Positions 63,242 through 64,000 of a stretch of 64,000 bases of DNA are shown one piece after another. Both the position numbers and the translations under genes were made by a program. The stretch is from Ruegeria arenilitoris (lineage in GTDB: Bacteria > Pseudomonadota > Alphaproteobacteria > Rhodobacterales > Rhodobacteraceae). The DNA lies in NCBI RefSeq assembly GCF_013035425.1, contig NZ_WQHX01000004.1, forward strand, positions 124,001 to 188,000, read 5' to 3'. The notes beneath the pieces were generated by a model that did no database searches, was not told the DNA's origin, and worked only from the letters and a program-made list of their open reading frames with translations. Numbering within the stretch: the first letter of the stretch is position 1; every line of letters begins with the position of its first letter.

Positions 63242-64000
63242 TCAGTCAAGCCGGACTCCTTCGCGCTGCAACCTTTCGCGCAACACATCAATTTCGACCG
63301 TCAGGTCGCTTCTATCATCCAATAACATTTTTCTGGTTCGCGCCGCGAAATTCTGTTCAAGATCGTCCAGTAAAGCCGAGTAATCTGCTAACGCTCGGGG
63401 GTCGCGCGTTCTGGCGTAAACATCTGCGAACTTTACCGTCGCGTCGCGTGCGCCCTGCAGATACACCGTCAGGTATTTTCGTGCACCCGCCAAGTCGCGC
63501 GGATCTTCCTCGACCGTGCGAAACAGATCTCGGGCTGTTGTCTGAAATTTTTCTACACGTGCTTCGATCCTACGATCTCCGGCCCGTTTTATGGCATCCG
63601 TCATTTCAGACAGATGTGTTTCCGCATCTTCAACGACCCGGGCTACGCGGTCTTGCTGGAAAGTGTCTATTCCTTCCATGCCCTTGTCCTTCATCGGATC
63701 AAAGCCAAACGAAACCGAGTGCAAAACGGTCGCGACTCCACCAAACAAGATCGGAGCCAGCAAGCTCGGCTGCATGGCGGCGTCTGTGCTTATCAATTCA
63801 GTTCGGTAAGATGCTAGCGCAACTCCCAAACCAGTCAGAACACTTGCACTGATCTTTCGGGGAAAAGCAGGGCGCCGGGCCGTCCGTCGTTCGTTATAAG
63901 CTGCCTCGGCACGCAATCCTTCGCGCAGCAGAAAAGCCGCAGCCGTCAGCAAACCTGCTGCCACTAGTCCGATGGTCATGCCAATAGCACCATCATTTAG
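63242..64000 (-). CDS. XpaC-like (5-bromo-4-chloroindolyl phosphate hydrolysis) family protein, cut by the window
   Basis: The frame is open to the right edge, with seven in-frame codons before the internal ATG 63979, so the true start probably lies outside. The visible part has two membrane helices (MTIGLVAAGLLTAAAFLL and LLAPILFGGVATVLHSVSFG) and a helical XpaC domain with FGFDPMKDKG, DTFQQDRVARVV and ARKYLTVYLQGARDATVKFADVYA. XpaC was named for hydrolysis of a phosphatase dye; its real role is unknown. XpaC and TelA genes are neighbours in many bacteria. Confidence 0.88.
   Translation of the reverse strand, partial: LNDGAIGMTIGLVAAGLLTAAAFLLREGLRAEAAYNERRTARRPAFPRKISASVLTGLGVALASYRTELISTDAAMQPSLLAPILFGGVATVLHSVSFGFDPMKDKGMEGIDTFQQDRVARVVEDAETHLSEMTDAIKRAGDRRIEARVEKFQTTARDLFRTVEEDPRDLAGARKYLTVYLQGARDATVKFADVYARTRDPRALADYSALLDDLEQNFAARTRKMLLDDRSDLTVEIDVLRERLQREGVRLD

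Overview
The window looks like chromosomal DNA of an alphaproteobacterium of the Rhodobacteraceae, most likely the Roseobacter group. This rests on the gene set: DUF1467, DUF2927 and three DUF6455-type proteins, the overlapping pabB-pabC pair, a putA with a divergent Lrp regulator, and Tat-exported binding proteins. Codon use and composition look even, and I see no transposase, integrase, phage gene or CRISPR array. The genus cannot be fixed from the sequence alone.

Layout. 1-2255: 3' part of an RND efflux pump. 2275-10571: VOC protein, carB, then a forward run pabB-pabC-CPBP protease-aspS. 10696-16341: small conserved genes, including a response regulator with a coupled 41-residue membrane peptide, methylmalonyl-CoA epimerase, a lipoprotein M48 peptidase coupled to an IMPACT protein, a triplet of coupled four-cysteine DUF6455-type proteins and a double-CDGSH protein. 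16570-20713: small lipoprotein, dgkA, rimO, AsmA. 20753-25309: a reverse-strand capsule/KDO operon (kpsT-like, kpsE-like, kdsA, phosphomannomutase). 25527-37728: uracil-DNA glycosylase, SseB, YghU, YHS protein, J-domain protein, metF/metR, inositol monophosphatase, rhomboid, putA/Lrp and a TPR protein.

37974-42474 is the most unusual locus. A five-gene reverse-strand run encodes a Tat-type Ser/Gly/Ala-repeat protein, a fusion of an HPr-kinase-like domain with a PqqD-like (RiPP recognition) domain, a second Tat-type Ser/Gly-repeat protein ending in a PepSY domain, an OmpR-type response regulator and a histidine kinase. The last four genes are start-stop coupled. A strong 31-nt hairpin separates the first repeat gene from the kinase. 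I infer a system that modifies Ser-rich exported proteins and couples this to envelope signalling; to my knowledge it is not experimentally described.

42696-64000: a GT-C-like membrane protein, tRNA-Gly(UCC), an MsbA-type ABC exporter, an acyl-CoA synthetase with an HSL-type esterase, a phosphodiesterase, a dipeptide/oligopeptide ABC operon (cocE-like hydrolase, dppA, dppB, dppC, fused dppDF), dtd, a nitroreductase, and a five-gene cluster (XpaC, TelA, DUF2927, SPFH-GYF, zinc-ribbon membrane protein) cut by the window's right edge.
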